Shown here in pieces: positions 1-7,856 of a DNA stretch of 17,368 bases. The stretch's first letter is position 1. Each line of letters opens with the position of its first letter. The notes beneath the pieces were generated by a model. It was not told the DNA's origin, made no database searches, and was given only the letters and a program-made list of their open reading frames with translations. The position numbers were made by a program, and so were the translations under genes. The DNA is taken from the NCBI GenBank assembly GCA_007128675.1, contig SKWY01000024.1, positions 1-17,368 of the forward strand, given 5' to 3'. Source of the stretch: Deltaproteobacteria bacterium. Lineage in GTDB: Bacteria > Myxococcota > Myxococcia > SLRQ01.

Positions 1-3000
1 CGCCATCGCTCCACCCGGCAAACTCATACCCCTCGTCGGCCACCGCAGTTACGCTCGTCGCATCCTCTCCATGGGCGACTACCTGCGTGGCCTCTCCGCT
101 TATGCTCCCGTTCGGGCCGGCATGGTACTGGACGATGTATGCGTCGACGACTTGAAAGGAGCGCGGCCCGCTCGGCTCGGAAATATTCCCGGCAGCATCC
201 TCCGCCCAGGCTCTGACCGTCCACTCCCCTATTGACAGATCAAGCTCCAAAGACCATGCCCCGTCCCCGTCTGCCTGCCCCAAACCAAGCCTATTCACTT
301 CGTCACGCACCTCTATGGAGACGTTGGGCTCGGAGGTGCCTGCCATCTCCACCGGCGAGTTCACAATCGCCCCCTCCATTGGATAGACAATCTTGGGCGC
401 CGCAAGCATGACATCGAAGAACTCCGTTCGGCTCGCAAGCTCAAGACCACACTCCGTCGCCCACCGCGCCTCTATCAAGTAGGTACCCGGGCTCGGGAAG
501 CTCACCTCGGCCACGGTCAGCCCGTCCTCGTAGCTTGCCCCGGCGGGCATGGTGATCGATTCCACGAAGCGGGTGTAATCGCCTTCCACATACGTGTCGA
601 AGACCCCATCAGAGCGCAGATACTGTCCATCCGGGCTCAGAACCAATAGCTCCAGGAAGGTATCCTCATACACGGCCCCCAATGCTCCGCTCTCCAGAAC
701 CAGGTCTATGGAGAAAGCGTCACCGGCTGCGTAGGAGTCCTGGTTTGTCTCCAAGATCGGGATCGCCGCGTCCGATTCAACAGCAAATGTCACTCGATCC
801 ACCAACTCGTCGTTGTTGGAGGTATCGATGAGATCCACTCTCCACTCCCCGGGCATGGCGTCCCAAGGGATCGAATAAGCGTCTCGAGCCTCACCGCGAC
901 CGTCGGTAGACAAGAGAACCGATCCGCGTTCATCGAGTACGGGATCGAAGTAGCGCACCCGGTATCGGCTCGTCTCCTCTTCGGCTAGGCCACCAGCCGT
1001 CAAGAAGATCTCCGAACAAGGGGCAAAATGCCTGCCTTGCACGGCATTGGCCGCGTCACGATAAAGCCTGATGTGACCTACACGAACCTCCGCCACCGCA
1101 AAAGCCGACACCGATGAATCCGAGGTGGAGGTAGCAGAGACGTCGATATGCCCCTCGTCGTCGACCTCAGCTCCCACCGGAACTCGCGCTTCCACTATGA
1201 AATGAAAAGTTCCGCCATATGGGTCAACCGCGGAAACGACGTCGCATGTATCCGTTATCAGCTCGCCATCGGCTATGGTGCCATCGCCGGAGGGATCGGA
1301 CCAAACCTGCACATCCCAACCTTGCCGCGAGACGGCCTCCAGCTCGAAGCAGTCCGAGGTCTCGCCACCGTTGCGTAGCGTGTATGGGAAGTACACTCGA
1401 TCGCCTGCCGCCGCCGAAAGGTTGGTGGCATAGTCGATCTGGTACTCCGGCGCCAAGGACAACCTATCGATCGCCGTGGTCCGCAGCACCATTGAGCCAA
1501 AATCGCCAGGCGCTGCCAGCGGTCGCACTCGAACCACGGTTCTTTGACGTTCTCCGACCGGCGCATCAGCGGGAATCTGCACCTCCACGATGATGTCCAG
1601 CGTCTCACCGGGAGCGAGCATGCCGGTATCGGGCAGCCCGTCGCCGGTGGTGTCTCCCGGCGCGCTATTCCATGAGCCATCACCGTCGATGTCTTCACCA
1701 AGAAGATCGTCGCCAACACCGTTACCGTTCGCGTCTTGCCATAAACGCACGGTCCAGCCTTGGTCGGTGAGTAGCTCGAAGGTTCCGACATGACTCTCCT
1801 CATCGTTGTTCCTGACCTCGGCGATATGAGGAACCGAGCTCCCGACCAGCCCGGATCTGTCGGTAGCTGGACCTATGGAGAGGAGGCCCAGGCTCGTCAT
1901 GACTTCCGCGGTGTCGCGCTCGGCCGGCTGGACCCATGAGACCGCCTCCAGCTCGGTTCGATCTGTCAGACCATGAAGGCCGGAGGGCACCAAGAGGCGA
2001 AGAACGACATTGAACTCCTGACCCGCGGCCAGAGGCCCCGTATCGGGATATCCGTCTCCGGTCGTGTCCCAAATCGGATCCAGAAAGTCCCCGTCACCGG
2101 GCTCAAATGAGCCGTCACCCCCATAATCAATCGCCATCAGCTCATCAGGGCTGCCGTCGCCGTCGTAATCGGCCCAGAGTTCGATGCCCAGGCCGCGGTT
2201 GGAGATTGCCCGCAAGCGAATGGTATCAGGAGCGTTGCCAAGGTTGGTTACGGTAAACGGGTACTCCACAAAGCCCGGTGACGGAGCCGCCCCCACCTGA
2301 TCCGGCTCTACCTTGACGCCAGCAAAACCAAAAGTGCCAAGGCGCCCATCGGGACCGCCTGCGTTGTCATATATCCAGTCGCCGATTGGCTCCTCGGCAC
2401 CGGCCGAAACGTGAAAGTGAATCGACGTCCCAGGGTCGATCCCGAGGGCTGTCCACGGAACACCGCACTCCATCCGAGTTTGAGATTGGCCCGGCTGAAC
2501 GTCATTCCAGATCGAATCATTGAGATCGAATGTACCGGGCAGCGTGTGCCCATCCGCCCACCCATCCTCATCCACCATCGGATCGCCATTCTCCTCATCC
2601 AACGGAATGTATGGCACCAGGTCGACAACAAGATCTCTGTTCTGTTGCCACCTGACCCTCAAGATGAGGTCGTCGGATCCCATGCGTGTATCGCCAGGAG
2701 TTAGGTTCATATAGAAATAGAAGAACTGGATGGCGGCGGACTGGACCACCCGTTCCGCATAGAGGTAGAGATTGTCCTCATCGAACGTCCAGGCGAAGGA
2801 GTAGATGTCACGGCCCTGGCCACCGACGGGGCAATCGCGATCCACGGACAGACTGCAATCGGTGACACTTCCGTCGCCATCGAATGTCACCTGATTGGGG
2901 TTAGCCAGCACCGCCTGCCAATCGTCGAACTCACCGTCAATCTCGATCGTCGTCAGCGTTGGCGTCCAAGCCTGGGCGGCGCTCCCAGGCGCCAGAACGA

Positions 3001-3049
3001 ATGAGACGATCGAGATGGCAGTTACCAGAAAACCCTTTTTTTCGTTCAT
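1..3049 (-). CDS. Large secreted multidomain protein (sugar-binding-like N-terminus, Ca-loop repeats, Ig-like and InlB-type repeat), C-terminus beyond window
   Basis: Reading the minus strand from ATG at 3049 gives an open frame with no stop to position 1, so 1016 residues are visible and the C-terminus is missing. Residues 1-27 form a signal peptide ending AQA, so the protein is exported. Residues about 35-245 begin with DGEFDDW (38-44), typical of CBM9/DOMON-like sugar-binding domains. Three repeats of about 145 residues follow (near 253, 397 and 540). Each starts with a NEW3/DUF11-like beta segment, and the first two carry DxDGDG and TGDGxPDTG acidic loops that look calcium-binding. Residues about 882-965 resemble a bacterial Ig-like domain (motif AEDAAGN). 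From about 968 the chain resembles a divergent InlB B-repeat (motif YEFAGWSDG). A GAGG-type purine run lies 4-5 bases before the ATG. It is probably a surface or secreted adhesin or structural protein; no catalytic domain is visible. Coding potential is certain, function is not. Confidence 0.88.
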   Translation of the reverse strand, partial: MNEKKGFLVTAISIVSFVLAPGSAAQAWTPTLTTIEIDGEFDDWQAVLANPNQVTFDGDGSVTDCSLSVDRDCPVGGQGRDIYSFAWTFDEDNLYLYAERVVQSAAIQFFYFYMNLTPGDTRMGSDDLILRVRWQQNRDLVVDLVPYIPLDEENGDPMVDEDGWADGHTLPGTFDLNDSIWNDVQPGQSQTRMECGVPWTALGIDPGTSIHFHVSAGAEEPIGDWIYDNAGGPDGRLGTFGFAGVKVEPDQVGAAPSPGFVEYPFTVTNLGNAPDTIRLRAISNRGLGIELWADYDGDGSPDELMAIDYGGDGSFEPGDGDFLDPIWDTTGDGYPDTGPLAAGQEFNVVLRLLVPSGLHGLTDRTELEAVSWVQPAERDTAEVMTSLGLLSIGPATDRSGLVGSSVPHIAEVRNNDEESHVGTFELLTDQGWTVRLWQDANGNGVGDDLLGEDIDGDGSWNSAPGDTTGDGLPDTGMLAPGETLDIIVEVQIPADAPVGERQRTVVRVRPLAAPGDFGSMVLRTTAIDRLSLAPEYQIDYATNLSAAAGDRVYFPYTLRNGGETSDCFELEAVSRQGWDVQVWSDPSGDGTIADGELITDTCDVVSAVDPYGGTFHFIVEARVPVGAEVDDEGHIDVSATSTSDSSVSAFAVAEVRVGHIRLYRDAANAVQGRHFAPCSEIFLTAGGLAEEETSRYRVRYFDPVLDERGSVLLSTDGRGEARDAYSIPWDAMPGEWRVDLIDTSNNDELVDRVTFAVESDAAIPILETNQDSYAAGDAFSIDLVLESGALGAVYEDTFLELLVLSPDGQYLRSDGVFDTYVEGDYTRFVESITMPAGASYEDGLTVAEVSFPSPGTYLIEARWATECGLELASRTEFFDVMLAAPKIVYPMEGAIVNSPVEMAGTSEPNVSIEVRDEVNRLGLGQADGDGAWSLELDLSIGEWTVRAWAEDAAGNISEPSGPRSFQVVDAYIVQYHAGPNGSISGEATQVVAHGEDATSVTAVADEGYEFAGWSDG
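1156..2293 (-). repeat. Three tandem intragenic repeats of about 145 codons
   Basis: Inside the large secreted protein, three related units start near residues 253, 397 and 540. Each has a beta-strand opening (PFTVTNLGN, HIAEVRNND, FPYTLRNGG), then a phrase of the type GxxxxLW or VxVW followed by an acidic loop (DYDGDG, DANGNG, DPSGDG). Each ends with a strand ending VP or IPA. Units 1 and 2 share a further TGDGxPDTGxLAxG motif, which unit 3 lacks. They have diverged clearly, so this is an old domain repeat rather than recent DNA duplication. The boundaries are approximate, read by eye. Confidence 0.7.
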
Positions 3050-3125
3050 GGAAGCCTCGCGGTTCCCTCTTCTCCTTACGTTGTCGCACCCCCCGAAGAG
3101 TGCATCGGAGCATCTCTCCTTGATT

Positions 3126-3168
3126 CTACCAGATCATAACGGTGCCCATAGACTATATACCCTGGTAG
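3126..3168. promoter_or_regulatory. Inverted repeat in the divergent intergenic region
   Basis: The perfect 7-base arms CTACCAG (3126-3132) and CTGGTAG (3162-3168) flank 29 bases that include an AT-rich stretch (TATATA, 3154-3159). The repeat lies in the 197-base gap between the divergent secreted-protein and TPR genes, where both promoters should be. TAGAAT on the minus strand (3123-3128) resembles a -10 element and overlaps the left arm, but I found no convincing -35. It could be an operator bound by a dimeric regulator. Arms this short can also arise by chance. Confidence 0.3.
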
Positions 3169-3236
3169 CAGCTTCGCTCCCGAAGGGTTCCCCCAACGGC
3201 AGCCAACCCCTGGTGGCGCGGCCCAGGCTGGACTAA

Positions 3237-3244
3237 AAGGAAGG
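3237..3244 (+). promoter_or_regulatory. Shine-Dalgarno of the TPR gene
   Basis: The purine run AAGGAAGG ends 2 bases before the ATG at 3247 and supports that start. The signal peptide begins directly at this codon. Confidence 0.6.
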
Positions 3245-3246
3245 TC

Positions 3247-4335
3247 ATGGCCTCGGATATCGGCATCACAGCCCGAGTCGTGCTCCCCATCCTGCTGCTC
3301 GCCTTTTCGGCCAGCGCCGCCGCCGCGAGCGGATTCACCCAGGAGCAGCTCCTTCAAATCGCAAGCTCATACCTGGACCGGGGGCAAAACGAAGAGGCCC
3401 TCCAGCCTTTGAGGATGGCCCTGGAGGCCGACTCACAAAGCGCAAAGGTCCATCGTCTCCTCGGCCTGGCGTTCTCCAGGCTAGATCGACCAGCCGATGC
3501 CGAGCCGCACCTCGCAAAGGCCGCCCGCCTCGAGCCCGGCAACTATGAAGCCTGGATCCTATTGGGTATGGCTCGAGATCTGAAAGGCTCTTATGGGGAC
3601 GCCCTCCAGGCTTACCGCTCGGCGATCTCCGTGGACGAATCTCGCGTATGCGCCTGGCGAGAGAAGGGCATGACCCATCTTCTGGACGGCAGCCCCAACG
3701 ATGCGGTTCGGATCCTTCGCAAGGCCAGCTCGCTGCTGGAGGAGCCGGACGCCGGTCTCATGGCCGATCTCGGCTATGCCCTGGCGGCCGCCGGCGATGG
3801 AGACGCCGCCGTGAAGACTTTGTCGAGAGCGGCCGAGATCGCTCCACGAGACGCGGAGGTACGCTTCCTTTTGGGCAGAGTCCATGCCGGAGCCGGCCGC
3901 ACGGATGAGGCGATAGCCGCCTACGACTCCGCCCTGGAACGAGACGGAGACCACTCCCTCGCCGCGATGCACAAGGGGCTGACCCTGGCCGGCGCCGGCC
4001 GCCACGACGAGGCGATCCAATCCTTCGAACGAGCGCTGACTCATAGACCGAGGGACGCGCGCCTTCGAACCGCCCTCGGCCGGACCCACGCTTCCAAGGG
4101 GAACCTTGCCCAGGCCGAGGAGCATCTATCGGCCGCCGTGGCGTCGGAGCCCCGGCTGGCACCGGCCTGGCGCGATCTGGCCCGCGTCAGGGAGGCTTCG
4201 AATGATCGAGAAGGCGCGCTGAAGGCACTTCGCCGCGCCGCAAGCTTGCTCCCCGGAGATGAAACAATCGCCGCGGAGGTAGCCCGCCTCGAGAAGGCAG
4301 CACGAGAGGCGGGCCTGCCCGCGGATGGGGAATAG
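3247..4335 (+). CDS. Exported tetratricopeptide-repeat (TPR) protein
   Basis: The product has 362 residues. Residues 1 to about 27 form a signal peptide (hydrophobic core LPILLLAFSASAAAA), so the protein should be periplasmic. No lipobox is seen. The rest is an almost unbroken array of about nine 34-residue TPR units, recognisable by the recurring pattern of G/A-x-x-x-x-x-x-A, Y or F, then A-x-x-x-x-P (for example DEAIAAYDSALERDGDH and DEAIQSFERALTHRPRD). TPR arrays are protein-binding scaffolds with no catalytic residues. It is the first of seven plus-strand genes and is separated from the S41 protease gene by 125 bases. A role as adaptor for the envelope proteins downstream is plausible but inferred from position only. 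Confidence 0.92.
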   Translation: MASDIGITARVVLPILLLAFSASAAAASGFTQEQLLQIASSYLDRGQNEEALQPLRMALEADSQSAKVHRLLGLAFSRLDRPADAEPHLAKAARLEPGNYEAWILLGMARDLKGSYGDALQAYRSAISVDESRVCAWREKGMTHLLDGSPNDAVRILRKASSLLEEPDAGLMADLGYALAAAGDGDAAVKTLSRAAEIAPRDAEVRFLLGRVHAGAGRTDEAIAAYDSALERDGDHSLAAMHKGLTLAGAGRHDEAIQSFERALTHRPRDARLRTALGRTHASKGNLAQAEEHLSAAVASEPRLAPAWRDLARVREASNDREGALKALRRAASLLPGDETIAAEVARLEKAAREAGLPADGE

Positions 4336-4460
4336 CCGTCCAATCAATGAGTTTGTATGCCCTTGAAAAATCGTAGACCGAGTCATGAGAGTTTGTGCGA
4401 CTCGCGTCTCTCGCCTACCATGTAGAATGGGTTACAAGCTCGATCCGACGCGGAGCGCTC

Positions 4461-7400
4461 ATGAACACTAGGAGGAAGCTTAGTCGAATGCTGGCCGTCA
4501 TGGCTGTCGCAGCGGCGGCCACGGGGATCGGCTTCGGTCTCGTTCCAGCCGGCCAAGAAGGACAACAGAGCACATCCCCGCTCCCTTCGTTGGACTCCTT
4601 CGTTCTGGACTGGGACACTCTCGCCCACCATGGGAGCACCGTTCGTCCCACGGCCTCGAACGAGAAGGACGAAGAAGAAGAGCATGACCTGTCCGCCCTG
4701 CGGCTCGTCAGCCGGGTCATGTTCCTCGTGCAGGAGAACTACGTAGAACCGGATCGAGTAGACCCCCGCGAGATGCTCCTTGGTGCCCTCGACTTCATCG
4801 AGAAGAGAATCCCCGAGGTTCTTGTCGATGATACGGACGCCGAGGAGAAGAACAGAGTCACGCTGACGGTGAACCGATCCACGACGCATATCGCACTCAC
4901 GGGCCTCAACGCGGTATGGGATATCGCGCCACGACTGAAAAAAGCCTTCTCCTTCATTCAGGAGAACCTCGTCACTACAGAGGATACGCGACGCATCGAG
5001 TATGCGGCCATCAACGGCATGCTCTCGACCCTGGACCCCCACTCAAACCTCCTGGATCCGGAGCAGTACTCCGATATGAAGATGCACACTCGAGGCGAGT
5101 TCGGCGGCCTCGGCTTCGTGGTCTCCATGCGGGATGGGAGGCTTACCGTGATGCGCATCATACCCAACACTCCCGCCCATCAAGGTGGCGTGAAGCCCCG
5201 CGACGTCATCACTCAAATAGAGGACGAATCGACGATAAACATGGGGCTTACCGACGCCGTGAACCGTCTGCGCGGCAAGCCGGGAACGCCGGTGAACTTC
5301 TGGATCGACCGCGACGGCTTCGAGGAGCCAAAGCGCTTCACCCTCGACAGAGCCATCATAGAGATCGAATCGATAGATCCCGTGCGCCTCCTCGCCGATT
5401 CCGTCGGCTACATCAGGGTCACCAACTTTCAGGGGCATACCACCCGCGATCTACGAAAGGCCATAGCGAAGCTTCGAGAAGAAGCGGGTCAGGACATCAA
5501 TGGCCTGGTGCTCGATCTTAGGGGCAACCCGGGAGGTCTTCTCGAGCAGGCGATACACGTGGCCGATCTGTTCATCGATAGGGGAACTATCGAATCCACC
5601 GTCGGCATGAACAACCGTCTCCAAGAACGCAAGACGGCCAGCCGCGAAGGGACTCTATCGGACATCCCTCTCATAGTTCTCGTCAGCAACACTTCGGCCT
5701 CCGCCTCGGAGATCGTCGGAGGCGCGGTCCGAAACCTCGATCGAGGCCTCGTTCTAGGCAACCCGACTTTCGGCAAGGGCTCCGTGCAGGTGCTCTACGA
5801 CCTTGTCGACAAGTCGGCCTTGAAGCTGACAATCGCGCAGTACCTCACCCCGGGAGACGTCTCGATCCAAGACATGGGCATAGTGCCCGACATCGAGCTG
5901 ACGCCGGCGCTTGTCGCCGAGAACAGAGTAATGGTCTTCGCTCCGCGGCGGACCCTACGGGAAAGCGATCTCGAGAGCCTCTATGGAGACGGTGAGTCTC
6001 CGGTGACCCCGGCAATCGGCCTCGATCCATTCGAGACAAGGCGCCCCGAAGCCGAGGGTGACGACCAGGAGGTCGTCTCCACGCTCACTTATCTTCGCGA
6101 CGACGTTCCGGATGACGAAGAGATAGACGAGTTCGAGGAGCCCGAGTGGGAAGCGGATTTCCACGTCGAGCTGGCACGCGCAATCTTGGCCGACGCCGGG
6201 GCTCCGACCCGGCGGGTCATGCTCGAACGAGGCAAGAAGGTCATCGAGGAACGACGAAAAGAGGAGAGGCGTCGAATCTATAGCGCCATTAGTGATCTGG
6301 GCGTCGACTGGACCCCCTCGCCAAAAGAAGAGAACTCGACGTCATCAAACCCCAACATAGACGCCTCACTTCGATTTGATGGACCATCTCGTGCCGGCAA
6401 GGAAACCCATCTTTCCATCACCTTGACAAACAAGAGCGACGAGACTCTGCATCGCATCAGGGCCTGGACCGAGTCGACGACGCCGCGCACGGTGCGCCAC
6501 AGCCTCCTTTTCGACAGGCTCGAGTTTCTGTTCGGCAAGCTGGCGCCCGGTGAGGAGCGTACATGGAGAGTGCCCGTCGAACTCCCAAGCGACATCACGG
6601 CCAGAAGAGAGATGCTGGACATCAGAGTCGAGGCGGACGGCCATGACTCCATTCCTTCGGTCCAAGCCTTGCTCGACATAGAAGAGCTACCGCGACCATC
6701 CTTTGCCTTCGCGTGGCAGATCTCTCCAAGCGACGAGGCCAATGATGACGGCAGGCTTTCTCTCGGGAAGAGCGCGAACATAGATGTCTTCGTCAAGAAC
6801 ATCGGCGAGGGCAGCTCGTCCGAGGCCGTCGCGACCATCAAGAACCTCGAGGACCAGCACGTGTACATCACTCGGGGACGTCATCACATAGGAGAGCTGA
6901 AGCCCGGCGACACGGATAAGGCTTCGATGACCTTGGAACTTCGCGATGGCTTCGAGAAGGACGCCGTCAAGATGCGAGTAACGGTCTTAGACCACGACAG
7001 GGCGCAGTACGTCTCCGATGAAATCGAGATTCCCGTGGCCCGTGAGCGGATCGAGCCGGCTCCCGCTTCGGGGGCGGTGCGCCTGAACGATAGCTCCGTG
7101 CTTCTTGGATGGGCGAGCGCCGATGCGGCCGGCATCGCCAAGGCGGCAGAAGGCGCCACGCTCCCCGTTGATGCCCGAGTCGGTGACATGTTCAGAGTGC
7201 AATGGTCGAACGAAAGGACAGGGTTCGTGCCGGCAGACGCGGTCCGCCTGTTGCCTAGGTCGCGAAGGCAGCCAACAGGCGAGATCACGGCGCTCTTTCC
7301 ACACAGCCCACCATTGATAGTACTGAACGGCGACCTGCAAGCAGCTGTCACCGAGGCGGACCGGATTGTGATATCCGGTGTAACCAAGGCCACGGACGAG

Positions 7401-7763
7401 CTTAGGGACATCTACATCTTCATCAACAACGACAAGGTCTTCTTCAAGGCCTGGCAACCCGAGCTGGACACAGTCGGCGTCAAGGATTCCCAAGACGTCT
7501 CGACCGCCAATGAACCAAATGACGAGGCAAGAAAAGACGGCTCCACCGATAGCGCGAAGCCGCGAAAGGAGAGTTTGCGCAACCTTCGCAGGATCCCCTT
7601 CGAAGCAACATTGCCCCTTCAAGATGGAGCCAACAGCGTCATCATCTTTGCTCGGAAGACGGACGAGCTGCAGGCTCGCCAGCAGATTGTCATCTTCAGA
7701 ACACCAGAGGCGTTGCAGGAATCCTCCGTCGACGCCAAGAAGGAAGCCTCCTCGGCTGACTAG
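4461..7763 (+). CDS. S41 family (CtpA/Prc-like) PDZ serine protease with long C-terminal extension
   Basis: The product has 1100 residues from ATG 4461, which has GGAG at 4452-4455 and is followed at once by a basic, hydrophobic signal peptide or anchor. A GTG at 4395 would add 22 residues that spoil this, so it was not used. A PDZ domain spans about 212-290 (GGLGFVV motif). The S41 core spans about 305-480, with DLRGNPGG near 350 and an intact Ser414/Lys439/Gln443 triad in SASASE and FGKGSVQ, at the spacing known for CtpB. C-terminal processing peptidases cut periplasmic proteins at their C-termini. About 600 further residues are unusual: an acidic stretch (about 549-563), a highly charged helix (about 584-607), two beta-rich NEW3/Ig-like domains (about 632-860), an SH3-like domain (about 871-932, ending TGFVPADAV) and a final beta-rich domain. 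These resemble extensions of some myxobacterial S41 peptidases. It is probably active in the periplasm; its substrate is unknown. Confidence 0.93.
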   Translation: MNTRRKLSRMLAVMAVAAAATGIGFGLVPAGQEGQQSTSPLPSLDSFVLDWDTLAHHGSTVRPTASNEKDEEEEHDLSALRLVSRVMFLVQENYVEPDRVDPREMLLGALDFIEKRIPEVLVDDTDAEEKNRVTLTVNRSTTHIALTGLNAVWDIAPRLKKAFSFIQENLVTTEDTRRIEYAAINGMLSTLDPHSNLLDPEQYSDMKMHTRGEFGGLGFVVSMRDGRLTVMRIIPNTPAHQGGVKPRDVITQIEDESTINMGLTDAVNRLRGKPGTPVNFWIDRDGFEEPKRFTLDRAIIEIESIDPVRLLADSVGYIRVTNFQGHTTRDLRKAIAKLREEAGQDINGLVLDLRGNPGGLLEQAIHVADLFIDRGTIESTVGMNNRLQERKTASREGTLSDIPLIVLVSNTSASASEIVGGAVRNLDRGLVLGNPTFGKGSVQVLYDLVDKSALKLTIAQYLTPGDVSIQDMGIVPDIELTPALVAENRVMVFAPRRTLRESDLESLYGDGESPVTPAIGLDPFETRRPEAEGDDQEVVSTLTYLRDDVPDDEEIDEFEEPEWEADFHVELARAILADAGAPTRRVMLERGKKVIEERRKEERRRIYSAISDLGVDWTPSPKEENSTSSNPNIDASLRFDGPSRAGKETHLSITLTNKSDETLHRIRAWTESTTPRTVRHSLLFDRLEFLFGKLAPGEERTWRVPVELPSDITARREMLDIRVEADGHDSIPSVQALLDIEELPRPSFAFAWQISPSDEANDDGRLSLGKSANIDVFVKNIGEGSSSEAVATIKNLEDQHVYITRGRHHIGELKPGDTDKASMTLELRDGFEKDAVKMRVTVLDHDRAQYVSDEIEIPVARERIEPAPASGAVRLNDSSVLLGWASADAAGIAKAAEGATLPVDARVGDMFRVQWSNERTGFVPADAVRLLPRSRRQPTGEITALFPHSPPLIVLNGDLQAAVTEADRIVISGVTKATDELRDIYIFINNDKVFFKAWQPELDTVGVKDSQDVSTANEPNDEARKDGSTDSAKPRKESLRNLRRIPFEATLPLQDGANSVIIFARKTDELQARQQIVIFRTPEALQESSVDAKKEASSAD

Positions 7764-7856
7764 GCATTCGCCCGGCATGGCACCGGATCGAGCTAGGCCC
7801 CGAGAAGACCAACCGCCAATTCGACCCGCCTCTCTTCGTGAGAGCCCCCTCTCCCC

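Noticed and set aside
1273..1803. A 176-codon minus-strand frame and similar frames inside the first gene.
   Set aside because: They are out of frame with the long open frame that carries a signal peptide and recognisable domains; their translations are Arg/Pro/Ser-rich with no domain pattern.
4395..4460. GTG 4395 as start of the S41 protease gene, adding 22 residues.
   Set aside because: The extra residues place a non-signal sequence before a good signal peptide, while ATG 4461 has its own GGAG 5 bases upstream. A weak -10-like TAGAAT at 4423-4428 would also lie inside the longer form.
6987..7778. A 263-codon minus-strand frame opposite the S41 gene.
   Set aside because: It lies wholly antisense to the conserved C-terminal domains of the protease, with no ribosome site or recognisable motif. 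Long antisense frames are common in GC-rich DNA.
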